Source: Aphelocoma coerulescens
Taxonomy: Eukaryota; Chordata; Aves; Passeriformes; Corvidae
Direction: 5' to 3'
Assembly (NCBI RefSeq): GCF_041296385.1
Contig: NC_091020.1
Coordinates: 24,402,501 to 24,466,500 of the forward strand
Length of the DNA: 64,000 bases
Made by a program: the position numbers and the translations under genes. Each line of letters starts with the position of its first letter. Within the stretch, counting starts at the first letter, position 1. A model generated the notes under the pieces. It did no database searches and was not told where the DNA came from. It was given only the letters and a program-made list of their open reading frames with translations. This document shows positions 1 through 53,020 of the stretch, one piece after another.

Positions 1-3000
1 TATTTTATACAATATCTAATACATCTGTGGTTTTCAATCTAGTACCCGTGTACCAGTTGTCCAGTTATCCAGTGTCTGGATTACCGATAGAAAACTGGGG
101 CTGGGGGTGGGGAAGGATGCTGCCCAGTACCTCTTGTCATGGTTACTTGAGGCTTCATCCCAAAGGTGCCCGCCCAGCATTGAAGAGTCCCTGTGTCCAC
201 ACTGTGCCCTGTCCCAAGGCAGGAACCCTGGCTGTGGTGTGGTACAGCCCCAGACATGCTGCCCGTCCCACCACCTGGCTCTACACTGGGGGTCTACACA
301 GACCTGAAGAAGTACCTGTTCCCTGGATACTGAGGGTTGGTTTGGCCCAGCGGTGAAATGATGAGCTTAACTAACACAGTCGGGCATCTTCCATGGCACG
401 GATGGGAGAGCGGCCTTCATCCTGACTTGGCCAGCAGGGAGGACAGGCTCTGGACCACAGGCTGGGCTGGGCAGCTGCCCTCATCCCTGCACTGCTGTTA
501 CACTTGGTCCATCAGCTGCAGGTCTCTTCTTGGTGTGATGTCTGTGATGATTCTGGCCTCACTCCCGTGTGGGCAGCACAGGGGACCTGGACATCCACAG
601 CTTCCTGCAGAGCCCCCTCAGCAATCCTGCTTGGTGTCTTGCTCTTGTCCTGGAGCCTGGCTTCATGCTGAGTTGTGTTCCTCTGGGGCCAGTCTCAGGG
701 CTGCATCCAGATGAGGAGATGCTGTTGCTCTGGGTCTAAGGCAGTACAGTTGAGCTTTTCCATCTGGTGTGTGCATATTTTCCTGAGCTGCAGGGATGGG
801 AGAGGTTTGCTAGAAAGCTGCCTCCAGCAAGTGGCACTGTACAGTTGGCAGATGGAGTTGTTTCATAGGTTGCTAGCACTGAATTTAGTCAAAGTGACGT
901 TTTCTTCTTCTGGTCCTGAGGTCAGACTCTATAGCAGTTCTTCACCTTGGAAATACGGTACTCAAAGCTGCTGGTCTTCTGTCTCCAGCTGAAAAACATC
1001 ATTCTCCTCTCAGGTTTTGCCTTTGGGCTCTGTTTTTCCTCTGAGCAGGGGCTGATCACTAGGATCCTGCAGAGGGTGGTGCCCTGGCTGCTCTTGCTCC
1101 TCTGGTGCAGATTTCTGGCTAAGGAAGTGCTTGGTGTTTAGTTCTCCCCCAGAAACAAAGGTTTGGCTGGATTGACAGAAGTGGTCTTTCATGGAATCGA
1201 GCTGGAGGTTTGTCAGCTATTGCGAGCCTGAAATGTGCAAAGGCTGCAGGTGGCTCCAATGCCCCAGGGGTGGTTTTGATTTCTTTGTTGTCTTCTCCTC
1301 CTGAAAGCGGTGTGGCGGTTGGTTGGTAGCAAGATTTGTTGGGGAGGAAAGGCTTGTCCCAGCATTTGGTGCTTGGTGTAGCAGTCTAGCATCCCTTCTC
1401 AACTGTTTGCTGATCACAGAGCTTTATAATAGGAGGTGGTGTTTTATCCTCTGGGCATCACTGTTGAACCAAATCCTTCCAAATACAAGTGAGAAACTAG
1501 TTGGTGTCAGATGCCTTTAGTTGGAAGTGCCAATATAGAATGCATGTCCCAAAGATCACTGTGGGAAGGTGAGGGGTTCCTGATGAGCTCCTCTTCTGAG
1601 AAGTGACAGACTGGCCAGGCCTAGATCAGTTCTAGTGTCGTTCCTGCTTTAAAATCTCAGGTCCAGCAGGCTGGGCTGGGCTGGCTTTTCTGGCTTTGGT
1701 GGCAGGTTTTCACCCAGGGTACGTGCTCTGTCCTTCTGTGTTGTGCTGGCTTGGATTCAGCAGCGTGGCTTCTGTGACAGCTGTGCTCTCATCAGCCACA
1801 GCTGCTCCTCTGCTCCTGTCACTGGGCTTCAGCTGACTGTTCAGGAAGGTGAGAAGGAGGGCCAGCAGTTGGGAGCAGGCCATGCTGCAGCCATTCTGTC
1901 TTCATTTCTCACACTGAGGGTAGGCTCAAGGGGCTCTGCCTTCCTCGGAGACCACAGGGAATTTGGAAAGTGGAAACCCACCAGGAGCCCAGCAGCAGTG
2001 CTCTGGTCCCATTTTGATCCACATTCTCCTGAACACAAGGGTGGCTTATGAGCAGTTCAGGGTCAGGCCCTGCTGAGGTGCCTGGATGCCAAACACAGTG
2101 AATCTGAAACCCCGAATACTTGAGATATGTTCCTGGAAGCCATGAGCAGCTGGTGCTCAGCAGCTGGAGGTCTCACACCAAACCTTTCTCCTTCCTGGCT
2201 GCCCCGAGCCCTGTCCTGGTTGCTGCTGGCTTGGCCTTGGTCCCCCCATTCTGGAGCGTGGCAGCTCTCCCTTTGCAGTGCGTTTTCATGGCTGTCTGAT
2301 CCCACTCCAGCCAGCTCTCCCCTGTGTCTTATTTGCCATCGTATGTGGTCTTTGCAAATTGTATCATATTGTACATGACTTCGGGTTTCCAGAGTTGTAG
2401 TATTCTGACTACAGTATTTCCGTGTGTGTACATAAACCTGAATAAGCACAACTGAAATCCTGAATGAAGTGTATACGTTTCATATACTGATTGTCATACG
2501 AATTAATTTTATAATTATTCCAATTTTGTTGTAGATTTCCAATCTTTCCTATTTATTTTGTACCAGATTTATTTGTATATTTTGTGATTTTGTTTTAAAG
2601 CATTTTGTTTATTTCTATTCTTTTTAGATAAATGATGATTTTTTTTTCTGTTGAACATTCCAGTTTATGCATTTTTCCCTCCTCTATGCTCCCCCCTCAT
2701 TTCCAAGGGACAGATTTTGGCATGTGGGTGGTGGGGCTGATGTCTGTGATCCCATACCCACATCTCTGCTAATGGCACATTTAACAGTCTTTAATCTTCA
2801 CTTCAGCTGCAAGAGCCACAGAGAGGCCGGATCTTGTTCCTTTAGAACCAGGTGTTGCTCTTCGCTTTGGTGGGTCTGGGCCTCGAAGTCCTCAAGCTGG
2901 GGAGGGCTGTTCTGGTGGTTTTGCTGACCAGGGGCTGGCTGGGAAGCTGGTGGCAACGGCAAGCAGCTGACTTTTTGAAGTTCCCTCAAGGGTGAGGGTC

Positions 3001-3045
3001 TTTTTCTTTCAGTAATAAAAACCCCTTATTTACAACCTGCTCTCC
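1..3045 (+). other. Non-coding stretch; possible 3'UTR of a convergent gene (CNNM2 by synteny)
   Basis: No open frame here resembles a known protein, and I see no exon flanked by splice sites. The plus strand is T/G-rich, as 3'UTRs often are. The stretch contains an AT-rich block (about 2380-2680) and ends at an AATAAA (3014-3019) with a GT-rich tract after it. In other vertebrates CNNM2 is transcribed toward NT5C2 from this side. Naming CNNM2 therefore rests on synteny alone and no CNNM2 coding sequence is visible. The alternative is plain intergenic DNA. Confidence 0.3.
2380..2680 (+). other. AT-rich island in GC-rich surroundings
   Basis: Base composition shifts sharply to A/T, with several ATTTAT/TATTTAT-like motifs (for example around 2548-2625). 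Both flanks are GC-rich. In a 3'UTR this pattern would suit a conserved AU-rich terminal segment. There is no coding potential. Confidence 0.4.
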
Positions 3046-3085
3046 GTAGGTCATGTTTGTCTCTTAAGTGTAGATGCCGTCTGTC
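3014..3085 (+). terminator. Candidate plus-strand poly(A) site
   Basis: AATAAA at 3014-3019 is followed by a T/G-rich stretch (about 3050-3085, including tgtttgtctcttaagtgtag and gtctgtctgtag). It would end a plus-strand transcript converging on NT5C2. There is no transcript evidence. Confidence 0.35.
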
Positions 3086-6009
3086 TGTAGCGCATGTTCC
3101 TGCCAGGCAGGGCGTAACTGGAGGTCACCAGTGAGAGATGTGGTTGGGGACGACGGTGACTCCGTGGGACAGGAGCAGCTGGTGGAGTGAGTTGGTCCAT
3201 CCCCCTGCACTTGGGTGCTGCTGCTTTCTCTCCTCATGTTGGGACTTCGGCAGTGGAGCTGTGTGGAGCCTGCAGCGACACAGATATTTCTGAGCAGGAG
3301 AGTGAGCCTGTGCTTAGTCCCTTGCCCACCATCACTTCCAGCTCACACTGGTGGAGGAGCAGCCCCTTTCCTGTGTGTCAGATACAGCCCTGCCATGTGC
3401 CCATATCGTGTTTATGCCACTCTCCTCCTCCTTGCAGCTGTTTCACCCAGCTGCTCTCCTTGCAGTGGGCTTTCCTCTGTGCTCAGGTCTTGAGCTGCCA
3501 ATCCCTGGGTTAGCAAATTCGGCAGCAGCTGCTCAAACCTTGTGGGGGATTTTTGCTGCACCCAGTGCAGCCTCTGTCCCTGCTTCTGTGCTGCAGGATG
3601 GCTCCATTCCTCTGGGTTTCACTCCTTCATGATGTACCAACAGGACAGAGTGGCAGGTCCTTGAGGACTCCTGCTCCCCTGTCTGTGCCTGTCCCTGGCA
3701 GCTGGTGGAGGATGGTGGGATGCTGCATGCACGGCGTAAGTAGAATTAATGTGGAGGCCAACTTTGGGGCTGGCTCTGGTGGTAATTAGCAGCAGGAAGG
3801 AGGAGCAGGATAGAGAGAGCCCAGGACTTCTGGAAGGGAGGGTGTAAGAGGCCAGATCTCTTCAGGGAGATGGGATGGGTTTTGGCTGCTCAAGTCCAGG
3901 CTACACTGCAGCAGCAGGGCGGGAGCTGTAGCCAGGGCTGTGTGTCCTCAAGGCTCCAGCAGTACCTCCCGCCATGGCCAGGTTTTGCAGCCCAGTGGCC
4001 TCCAAGGCTGGTCTCCTGTAGGAAAGCACCCTTGTGCAGGGCCAGGGTGGACCAGTGGCTCTGCCATTACGGAATTGCTTTATCCATGTTTGCCATGCTG
4101 GGGCTTCAGGCCAGAGGTTGGAATGGCTGCTGCTCAGGGACTGGCACAGGGCTTTGCGCCCTCCATCATGGTCGGGCACATCCTGATACCGAGCTGCAGC
4201 TGGCCCTCGCTCTGCTGAGTGAGGAGGTGGCATAAAGGAAGAGGAGCTGGGAGCAGCTCTGATGACTGTGACCTGGTCAGAAGCAGCAGTGGCCAACACA
4301 CGATATCTGCAGCGCTGTGGCTAAGGGCAGTGAGCCTCGGGCTCCTGTTCCTGGTAGGGTTTGGTTGGTGCAGCCCCTGTGAGCCCCCTCCGGCTCTGTG
4401 GAGCAGGGGAGGTGGATGTGAGGTGGCGGAGAAAGTGAGAGAAGCCAGAAATCAGGTCAGTGAGAGCTCCGGGCGGGGGGTGAGGCCTGTTCCCTCCATG
4501 CGTCCTCCTTGCCTCCACCAGGTTTTTGCTGCAGGAGAGAATACAGCTGGTGGGCAAAAGCAAAGCATGTCTATCCTGGGCTGGGGGACAGGTTGCAGGG
4601 AGAGCAGCAGGAACTTTTCCTGAAGCTCTGCAGAGTGATTGGAGACACAGGTACTGCCAGGCCACCAGCTTCTGGAAATGGGCAGCTGGTGCAGATGAGC
4701 CATGGGCAGCTGCCTGAGGAAGGTGTGGGCGGGGAAACTTGGGCTGTGACCATGTCCCCAGTGCCAGCTGGGGCAAGAAGCATCACCCTGGCTCTTGGTC
4801 CATGGGTTACCACAACTTCATGGTGGAGCCAGCACAGGATGGACAGGATGGTACAAGGCTGGGCAGTGCCTGTGTGTCTGTCAGGCTTTGCCTGACATTT
4901 TCCCACCAATGAAGTGAGGGTCAAATACTTTCCATTGCTCTAGCCTTGAAGGCTCTTCTCCCCATCTCAGTCAGAAATAGCCCTGGGCTGGGAGTGAGCT
5001 ATTTGTGGTGACCGGTTGGGAAGGAGGAATGCATGGAGCTCCCCAGACCTCCCTTCCCGCAGCCACATGCCTCCCCGAGCTGCTGAGCTAAAGCTTTAAA
5101 AATTCAAGTAGCTATACTTGGAGAAACAAAGTTTAAACATAGCAGAGCCCAGCGTGGCCTTTGGTGAAAGGGCTCGGGAACAGCTCCCTGGAATCCTTCC
5201 TGCAGCCAGCCTCACTGTGGGTACATGTTAGCTCCTCTGCAGACCCCAAAACTGAGGTGTCAGGGACCCAGTGCTCTGGAGTTTTCAGCAATCCCTTAAA
5301 GTGTCAGGTGTTGAGTGTTGCCCACCAGCTGTTGCCATTTAGTGTTGCTTTTCTGTCTGGCACTTTGGGCCCTGGTACTGAACATCCTTCTGTGGTGGTG
5401 CTGATGGGGGAACCTCCTCAGGTCTGGTTTGGTTGACACGAGGAGTTTGTTTGTGGGGGAAATGAGCTCAGCAGTCCCTGGGGCTGCCTGTCTTAGCTGG
5501 GCACAGCCTTGTGTGGCTGTGTGGCAGCGCTGGCCTTCCATGGGTATTCTTGTCTATTTAAGTGAGTTTGCAGCTCCTGGTGCGCACAGGCTGTGCTGTG
5601 CCCTGGTGCCGCCCTGAGCACCTGTCTTGCAGGGGTGAAGGGGCAGGAAGTGGTCCTTGGTAATGTCTGTGGGGAACAGCCCTGGCAAGACACAGGAGGC
5701 AGTGGCAGTGTGGGGATGTTGCCCTTCCCACTGTGGAAAAGCCCCTCCTCACTCTCTGTGTCCAAGCCAAAATGTTTCTCTGCCCTCCCCATGCTTTCCT
5801 GGCTGATGCAGAAGGTGATAACAAAAGCCTCGTGACCCACCATTGCTTCTGGGGGCAATGTGAGGACCAGGTGTGCCCTTACAGCAAGATCCACTGCCAG
5901 TGCTCCTCAGTGCTTTACATGACCAGTTCCCAAAGGTGCTCTCACTCTTCCTCAGTCACCCATAGACCCCATAGACCTCTTCCCACTAATTTCAGCACAG
6001 CCCTCATCA
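3046..6009. other. Spacer between the two convergent 3' ends; nothing supported
   Basis: This is GC-rich, low-stop sequence in which several overlapping open frames of 80-150 codons occur on both strands. None has a recognisable domain, splice context or start context, and they contradict one another. I see no repeat family, RNA gene or promoter. Confidence 0.6.
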
Positions 6010-6064
6010 TCTCAGCAACACACCACAAAGCACCAGGCATTTCTTAGAAACATCATCATTTATT
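6010..6064 (-). terminator. NT5C2: NT5C2 poly(A) signal and downstream GU-rich element
   Basis: The minus strand carries AATAAA at 6064-6059. It is followed after roughly 25-35 bases by a GU-rich stretch reading ggtgctttgtggtgtgttg (about 6035-6015). This is the classic arrangement of a vertebrate cleavage and polyadenylation site. Confidence 0.7.
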
Positions 6065-7526
6065 GACTTGAACAACTGCCTCTAGAGCAGCATTTTCCTG
6101 CTCAGATGGTGGTGGTGTGGTTTTTCTTATTTTATTTTCTACTAAGGTACTTTAAAATGAAAAAAGAAATTAAATGAGTTTATGGTACTGAAACAGTCAA
6201 ATTCATTACAAGAGGGCCCTCGTTGTAATCCCTTTGCAGCGAACGGCAGAGGCTGGAGTAAGGGAGGCTGCACCCATGACTCAGAGGAAAACCACAGGGC
6301 ACTGCTGCCCAGCTGTGTGCCAGCTCCGTGCCTTCCCTGGGCTGGCTTTCAGGCACAAGCACTACTTGCCCATCCCTGGGGACACCCCCGGTCCCCACAC
6401 GGCAGCCATCACGCTCCTTGGCCAGGGACGCAGCCTTGCCCACCACGGCCAGCGATGAGGCTCCGCTTGCTCCGCACCAGACCAAAGACCAGGGCAGCTG
6501 CCGGACAGCCGGGAGCTTCCCGGCTCCCCCCGTGGGGCTGGCCCTGTGGCATGTGCTGTTTCCTAGTTTAGGGCAGGCCCATGTGGCCCGCAGCACCCTG
6601 GCACAACAGGCCCTTTCACTCCCCATGGTGGCTGGGGTTGGTTTTGGGATGCTTCACTTAAAGGTGAGAAGACAGAAAGGTCAGGAGGAACACAGAGTGA
6701 CTAATGTTAATGCTAAAGCAACAGCTTCAAGCTCCTGGGTTAATATTTACTGCTGAAACTGGAGGAGTTGAGAACAGAGTGTGCAGCTCAGCTGTTTAAG
6801 AAATGCCCTGGAAATCATGCATCACATGGCAATGCTGAGAGAGCTTGGAGACACTGGGAGAGGATAATGAGCAGCTACAAGGTGAAACATGTATGGCAGC
6901 AGATGTGCAAGAGCTGGAATCTCACTGCCATCCACGATTGCTGGAGGAGTCAAACCACTTACACAGAGAAACTCACACCAACAGAAGGTAAACGGGGCGC
7001 TGGAAGGCACAGCAACACCCTGGCTAACATGTGGAGGGGGGGATTATGTAACCCAGGAGCAGAGGGTTAAGGGCAGCAACCTAACAGGCAGCAGGATTTG
7101 GATAATTTTGTCTCCTGCACGGCCCAGCACATCCCTTCTGTCTCCACAGAGAATGTAACAAATGCCAAAAACCGTTAACAAGACACTGTTCAAATGGAAA
7201 CCAAATGCAACACATGATGGGAAACTGAGAAACATGCAGCATCCCGAAATGTAATGGGAGTAGCATGACAGCACAGGTGGGCAGTCCAATCTGAATGCAC
7301 CACCCAGGTAGAATCCATCAGCTTTTTGAACCGTCTGCAAAACTGAAAACAAGGGTCTCCTCCTAATTAGTGTTAATTTGTTAGAAGTTTCCAAATACTT
7401 TCAAAATGTGCCTTTGCAAGAATCACACCCCCCAACCCATCACCCCAAGGGCCCCAACAACAGAATCCATTCCTGATCACTGCTAGAGTCATGGTTTATC
7501 TTCAGAAATACTTTGTTTTTTCCTTC
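6035..7526 (-). other. NT5C2: NT5C2 3' untranslated region (last exon, non-coding part)
   Basis: About 1.5 kb follows the stop codon without further homology to coding sequence. It ends at a hexamer on the minus strand (6064-6059) with a GU-rich tract just past it. The length is similar to what I recall for mammalian NT5C2. Short open frames here on either strand look like chance. The exact cleavage base is not known (about 6035-6050). Confidence 0.75.
6131..6136 (-). terminator. NT5C2: Additional AATAAA on the NT5C2 strand
   Basis: A second AATAAA lies about 70 bases before the preferred signal, inside an A/T-rich patch. No clear GU-rich element follows at the right distance, so it is a weaker or alternative signal. 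Confidence 0.35.
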
Positions 7527-48105
<40,579 letters not shown>

Positions 48106-50824
48106 TTAAGTTCAAGGTTTGTTTCACCAGAAAGTTGCCTGTTTCCTGGTATGACGGAACTCCTGTGCCGCTCAGGAAGTCTTGCAAAGTACCAGTGGAA
48201 TGATCTGAGTTTGCAGGTTAAGTAAGATGCTGCTCTTTGAGATGTTGAAACAGAGAGCTGGGAAGGCTGTTCTACATGACTGCAAAGATATTCCTATCCA
48301 CTGAGGTGAAAATGCCATTACAAACAGAGACCTTGTTTTCATTGCTGAAAAAGGGTATTTTTGATGCTAGAGTTACCAATATGCATTAGCTGTAGGTGAT
48401 GGAAAACCTACCCTCAATACATGAGATAAATTCAGCAGTGTAAACCCTACAATCCCCACTGGGACTGCCCTTGCCACTTTTACCACAGAGTGAAAACAAA
48501 GAGCCTTGTCCCTGGCCATTTGATCTCTAAGCAAAGACAAAGCTTCAAACTGATGCTAAATTAGCAGAAACAATTGGAAGGAAAGTAGAAAGATGATCCT
48601 TTGTCCTCTGCAGGTCAGACACATTCAGGCAGAGCAAGAATACACTGCAAACCTGTAACATGAGCGATGCAAATATTCACCAGCAGATCTTCACAAACAC
48701 GAGCACCCCTTCTCAAGTGCTGGCTGCCACAACCAAACCAAAGACAGTCCTTCTCATCAGGAAGGCCCTGCAGTGAGGAAAGAGGGGCACCTTTCCCAAT
48801 TTTGTTATTAGCACAGTGGGGCAATCCTGCTCGCCAGCTCCTCCAGCCAGACACATGTCCTGCTGCATTCCGTGGCATCAGGTGGGGGTGATGAAGCAGC
48901 CCCATGGTGGGTCAGTTCAGATCACCAGTCCAAGTCTTCACCTATCAAAACCAACTGACCAAAGGTAAGGAAAGGCTGAGCAGTTCTCCACTGGTCAGCT
49001 GAACCCAGGATGAACCCAGCTCAACCTGCCACAACGCTGTCATTAGAGCTGGTGTGGAGAACATGGTGGGAGACACAACCCACAGTGATACCAAATTAGG
49101 TATTACACGAAACCACATTCTTGTGTAACCCACACAACTGCTGGACTGCTGGCCTTGGCTTGTTTGCTCTTCTTAAAAGAAACAAAACCACCCGCAAACT
49201 ACATGGGCAGTGACATAGCAACTACATCTGGACACCTCTAAAATAAGACTGCACTCATTTTACAGAAGGGAATTTAATGATTCCAGCAAAGCAGAGAGCA
49301 AGTGTTCTATCCAGCGCTAGAAGTCACAGCGCTCTCAGCGTCACACACATGCTCCTCAAAGAAATCTGTACAATTTTTCCATTTAAAATTTTATTAAAGA
49401 GCAACAGTTCCAATTGTCACAGCACTTCTCAGTATATTTACCTACTAGCTGCTGGTCATAAACATCAGGGAGCCAACAGCTTGTCTGTAAAAAATACGTT
49501 CCTCCTCCAGCATTCTCTGCTTTTCTCCCAGTTACTATAACCAAGGTTTACAAATGCATCTTCTGCCACATCCTAAAGGTCACCAAATTCAGGCCCTGGC
49601 AGGCAGCCCAAGAGACCGCATGCCATTGCTGAGAGCTCTCCCCCTGAACTCCCTGCAACACACCCAGGAGAGGAGGTCACCACAGCGAGAGGGCAACGGG
49701 CCATTCCAGCCAGCCACAACTTCCACAACAGGGCATGCAGGGAGAATCAGCTTCCAAAATAGCCCCAGCCCCAGCCACTAAGGGCTTTACAAGTAATTAC
49801 CAGCTATCTATTTAAGCCGTGCCCAAAGGCAGACAGAAGGCAGCACAGGACACAGAACTTAACACCCCTCAAGCACCGACCTGTTCCCATTTCACTTGGA
49901 AGGCAGGGCAGTGCCTGCAGCAAGGCTCCTCGGGGACAGCAAGGGCTGCTCGGGAGAGGAGCAGTGTTCCTGCGAGGGTGACAGACTCACCAAGACATGC
50001 AACAGAGGGAGTGATCTGCTAAGACCCCAAGACTGCAAACTACAGAAAGGGCTTGTGCTCTCTGAGGGTGGAAAAGCATCTACCCCATGGATATTTCAAG
50101 ATGGTCCAGATCATCACCACCTTGGTCTATTTTAAAGCTACTAGCCTAGAGCTCCTAGATTCAGATCCAAGAGACATGCTCATTGAAGGCCTCTAAAAGG
50201 CACATTAAACAGCTCTGAAAAAACTGTTGCATGGCTGGCCTTAGGATTGTTAGACAGCTCTGGGTCCAGGTCTTCCAAACAAGTCCAAATCCAAGCTTCC
50301 TGCTGTTTAGAAGGGTTACACCACTCTGCTTACCCAGCCAGACACGTAGCAAGATTCAAAGATTTACACCCACAGCCTACTCCAGACTTCCTGTTATGCC
50401 AGCCTCTTCTTCCCATTTCTTCTGCTTCCCATCGCCACACCACCTCATCAGATGCTGACACAGGTACTAAGACAGGACTGCTTCCAGAGGCCATCCATGG
50501 CAAACAGCTGATAGTATACACCAATAGTATCCTACAAAATACCCTAAAATCCAGATGGCAGAGGAATTCTAGCAGGCTACCTTTATAATATTCATTCTAA
50601 AATAAGGAATCAGTGAAGCAGTTTGAGCTCCTATGTGATGAAATCCTCCTCTACGGTAGGAGAAACCAGACAGCATCATTTTGTGTCTGTGTCTTGGGAT
50701 TCAAAAAGCTGAGACTTGAGGAAACCACAAAAATGTGAGTTTCCATAATCAAGCAAAGATGGCCTGAATTATTTTAATAATCCAGCAGTATTTTGCCGTA
50801 GATGCAATGAACAGAGTTTGCAGG

Positions 50825-50945
50825 CAGGACAAGCTTTGTAGACAGAGGCAGTATCTTTTATTAGACCAACTGGCATGGCTGGAAAAAATAGACAGGCTCT
50901 TGGGTACACAAACTTGCATGAGTTTTCAAATTCTAAAGGTTCCTC
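50825..50945. repeat. Possible old interspersed repeat of sauropsid type
   Basis: The phrases gacaagctttgtagacagag, gcagtatcttttattagacc and aactggcatggctgg match a repeat I remember as common in reptile and bird genomes. Its reverse complement contains 'ggtctaataaaagatattgcctc'-like sequence. I cannot name the family or set the ends with confidence. Confidence 0.4.
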
Positions 50946-51924
50946 TAATGAAAAATTTTACTTCTACCTTCAGGCTTTGCTCTGATTTATTTAAATATTT
51001 CTTTTAATGTTAACACAGCATTAAGTAACAAAAAATTACGCTGAAGGTTTCTATTACACATACTCCAAGGCAGGCTTACAGCTTAGCAGGCTGCACTGAC
51101 ACTGTGACAACAGCTTGCTGCCCTGAAACAAAACAGTGACAACTGACAAAATATATTGAGAGGGATCTTCGCCACCCAAAAGTTTTACTCACACAAAAAG
51201 CCTCACAGACCCTCAATGAAATTATTCTGTGCTTCAAAGGCATAAAAATCAGCCTGCTTGTGTGGGTAAGAAACCTGGGACCTGGTCCCTGAATACAAAT
51301 TCCTTCTTCCAAATAAAGGGAGAAAAATAAGAAGGACAGAATCACTCCATACACTTGTAAGCCACTGGAATAAACATCTAAGAGAGCAGGCAGACAGCCA
51401 GGCAAGATTCTCAACTCCAAGCAACTGAAATATGATGCATCTTTCTTTAGTTACAAATCTATTTTTGAAATCAATAATCTGTAAATAGCTTCACATAAAA
51501 ATAGAAATCTTTACACAGATAAAGCATGTCAGAACACATCCCCATAATTTATTGCAAACATGCTCCTTGCTTGTGCTGTCTTAATTAAGAATCTGATAGC
51601 ATTTATAGTACATGGTTACTTTTGAAAAGGTATTTAAATCTGCAAAGCTTTGATACAGAGTTGTTGCCCAGCACATATGCCTTGGTCCAAAAGAATGTGA
51701 GATTTTTATATTTTGAATTAAGTCCATTTGTCAGATTTTGGATGATTTCAAGTATTATCCATAGTGTATTGTTTTCAAATACTCATATAAATTAAATAAA
51801 ATGTTCTGAAACATTTCTCTTCAAGTTTTACTATTTCTTTTTAAATCTTTTTTGGTCAGCAAATATTTAGAAATTTCTGCATCTGATAACACCTGACATG
51901 TTCATGCTAAATGCATGGACTGCC

Positions 51925-51936
51925 TTTTTTTTTTTT
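51925..51936 (+). repeat. T12 homopolymer
   Basis: Twelve consecutive T. Nothing else attached. Confidence 0.85.
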
Positions 51937-52847
51937 CTGAGTTCATCTCGACACTTTGATGATGCAAGGCCAAATCAGAGGCACACACACTAAAACACAG
52001 AGATGAACAAAACTCTGGTGACAATCCCACTGTTTCCAGGATATTCTCCAAGAGCTTATACAGCTGAAAACAAAAGCATCCCTAACCTATGCCGAGGTTG
52101 TAGCGTACTCACACTGACTCACCGTGCACTACATCTGCCTCTTCTCACATGTTCTGCTTCAAGAATCATTAATACCTTGGCAGCACAGCCCACACACGTA
52201 CGTGCGCAGTGGAAAGCGAAGAGAGAGAATCATCACACCCAATGTTCACTACTGAAGAGCTTTGTGTCTAGTCAGAGGCTGTGGGAGTACAGACGAGCCT
52301 TGTTACGCCCTTGCTGAGCCTAGAGCATCTCCTGGCTCCCTGCTGCAGCACTGCTCCATCTCAAAGTGCTTTGTGGGGTCTCAGCAAGGCAGGAGCGAAC
52401 CATCCTAAAATCCTGAAGACTGGAAAAAGCAAAGGGAGCAGGAATAGAGTTGGCTTGTTCATGGTTCATGTCAAATTCCTGGTCTGGGTCAGGATGTGGC
52501 CTCACAAATAGAGCAGGGGAGGGGAAAAGTGATCTTTTCTGCAGCTCAGAGGACTGTCCATGTAAGGGTGGTTAAGAAAAGCAAGTGACTCACTTTCCAG
52601 ATGCATTTCACTCCCTCCACTGAGGGCACAAGTAGCTTGCACCTTGTTCAGGCTAGACACTTGGGATAGCTAGCACCAGAGGAGGTGAAATCCACTCAGG
52701 TTAGCATCATGCCTCCTATCCTCTGGGATGGACAGTGGAAAGCGGCCAGGATTGTGTCATCCCCCTCAATGGCACCTCCCAGTGCCTGTGTGGTGAGCAG
52801 GGGCTGGGCAGGCTCCTGGCCTCACCAGAAGTGCTGTTCTCATACCT

Positions 52848-53020
52848 GCAATCCCAAAGCACTTCACCAACTCCCTTTCACATAACACATTTACGGGCAG
52901 CAGAAGTGCTGTCCCCATTTTGCCAGCTAAGGATAGCAAGGCACAGAGAAGTTAATAACACAGAGCAAGTGGGAATCAAATGCAGAAGCACTAATTCCTC
53001 AGTCCCTGTGCTAAAAGTCA
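52848..53020 (-). repeat. Probable MIR-type SINE, reverse orientation
   Basis: On the plus strand, caaagcacttcaccaactcc, then tccccattttgccagctaag, then aaggcacagagaagttaat and gagcaagtgggaatcaaatg follow the order of the reverse-complemented MIR consensus. That order is 'caaagcgctt...ccccattttacag...gaggcacagagaggttaa...agcaagtgg...gggattcgaac'. A short deletion lies after the ttaa part. The copy is old and diverged. Recognised from memory. Confidence 0.55.

Noticed and set aside
3870..4924. Several overlapping frames of 90-150 codons on both strands in the GC-rich spacer
   Set aside because: They overlap in conflicting frames, have no similarity that I can recognise, and have no splice or promoter context. 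GC-rich DNA has few stops.
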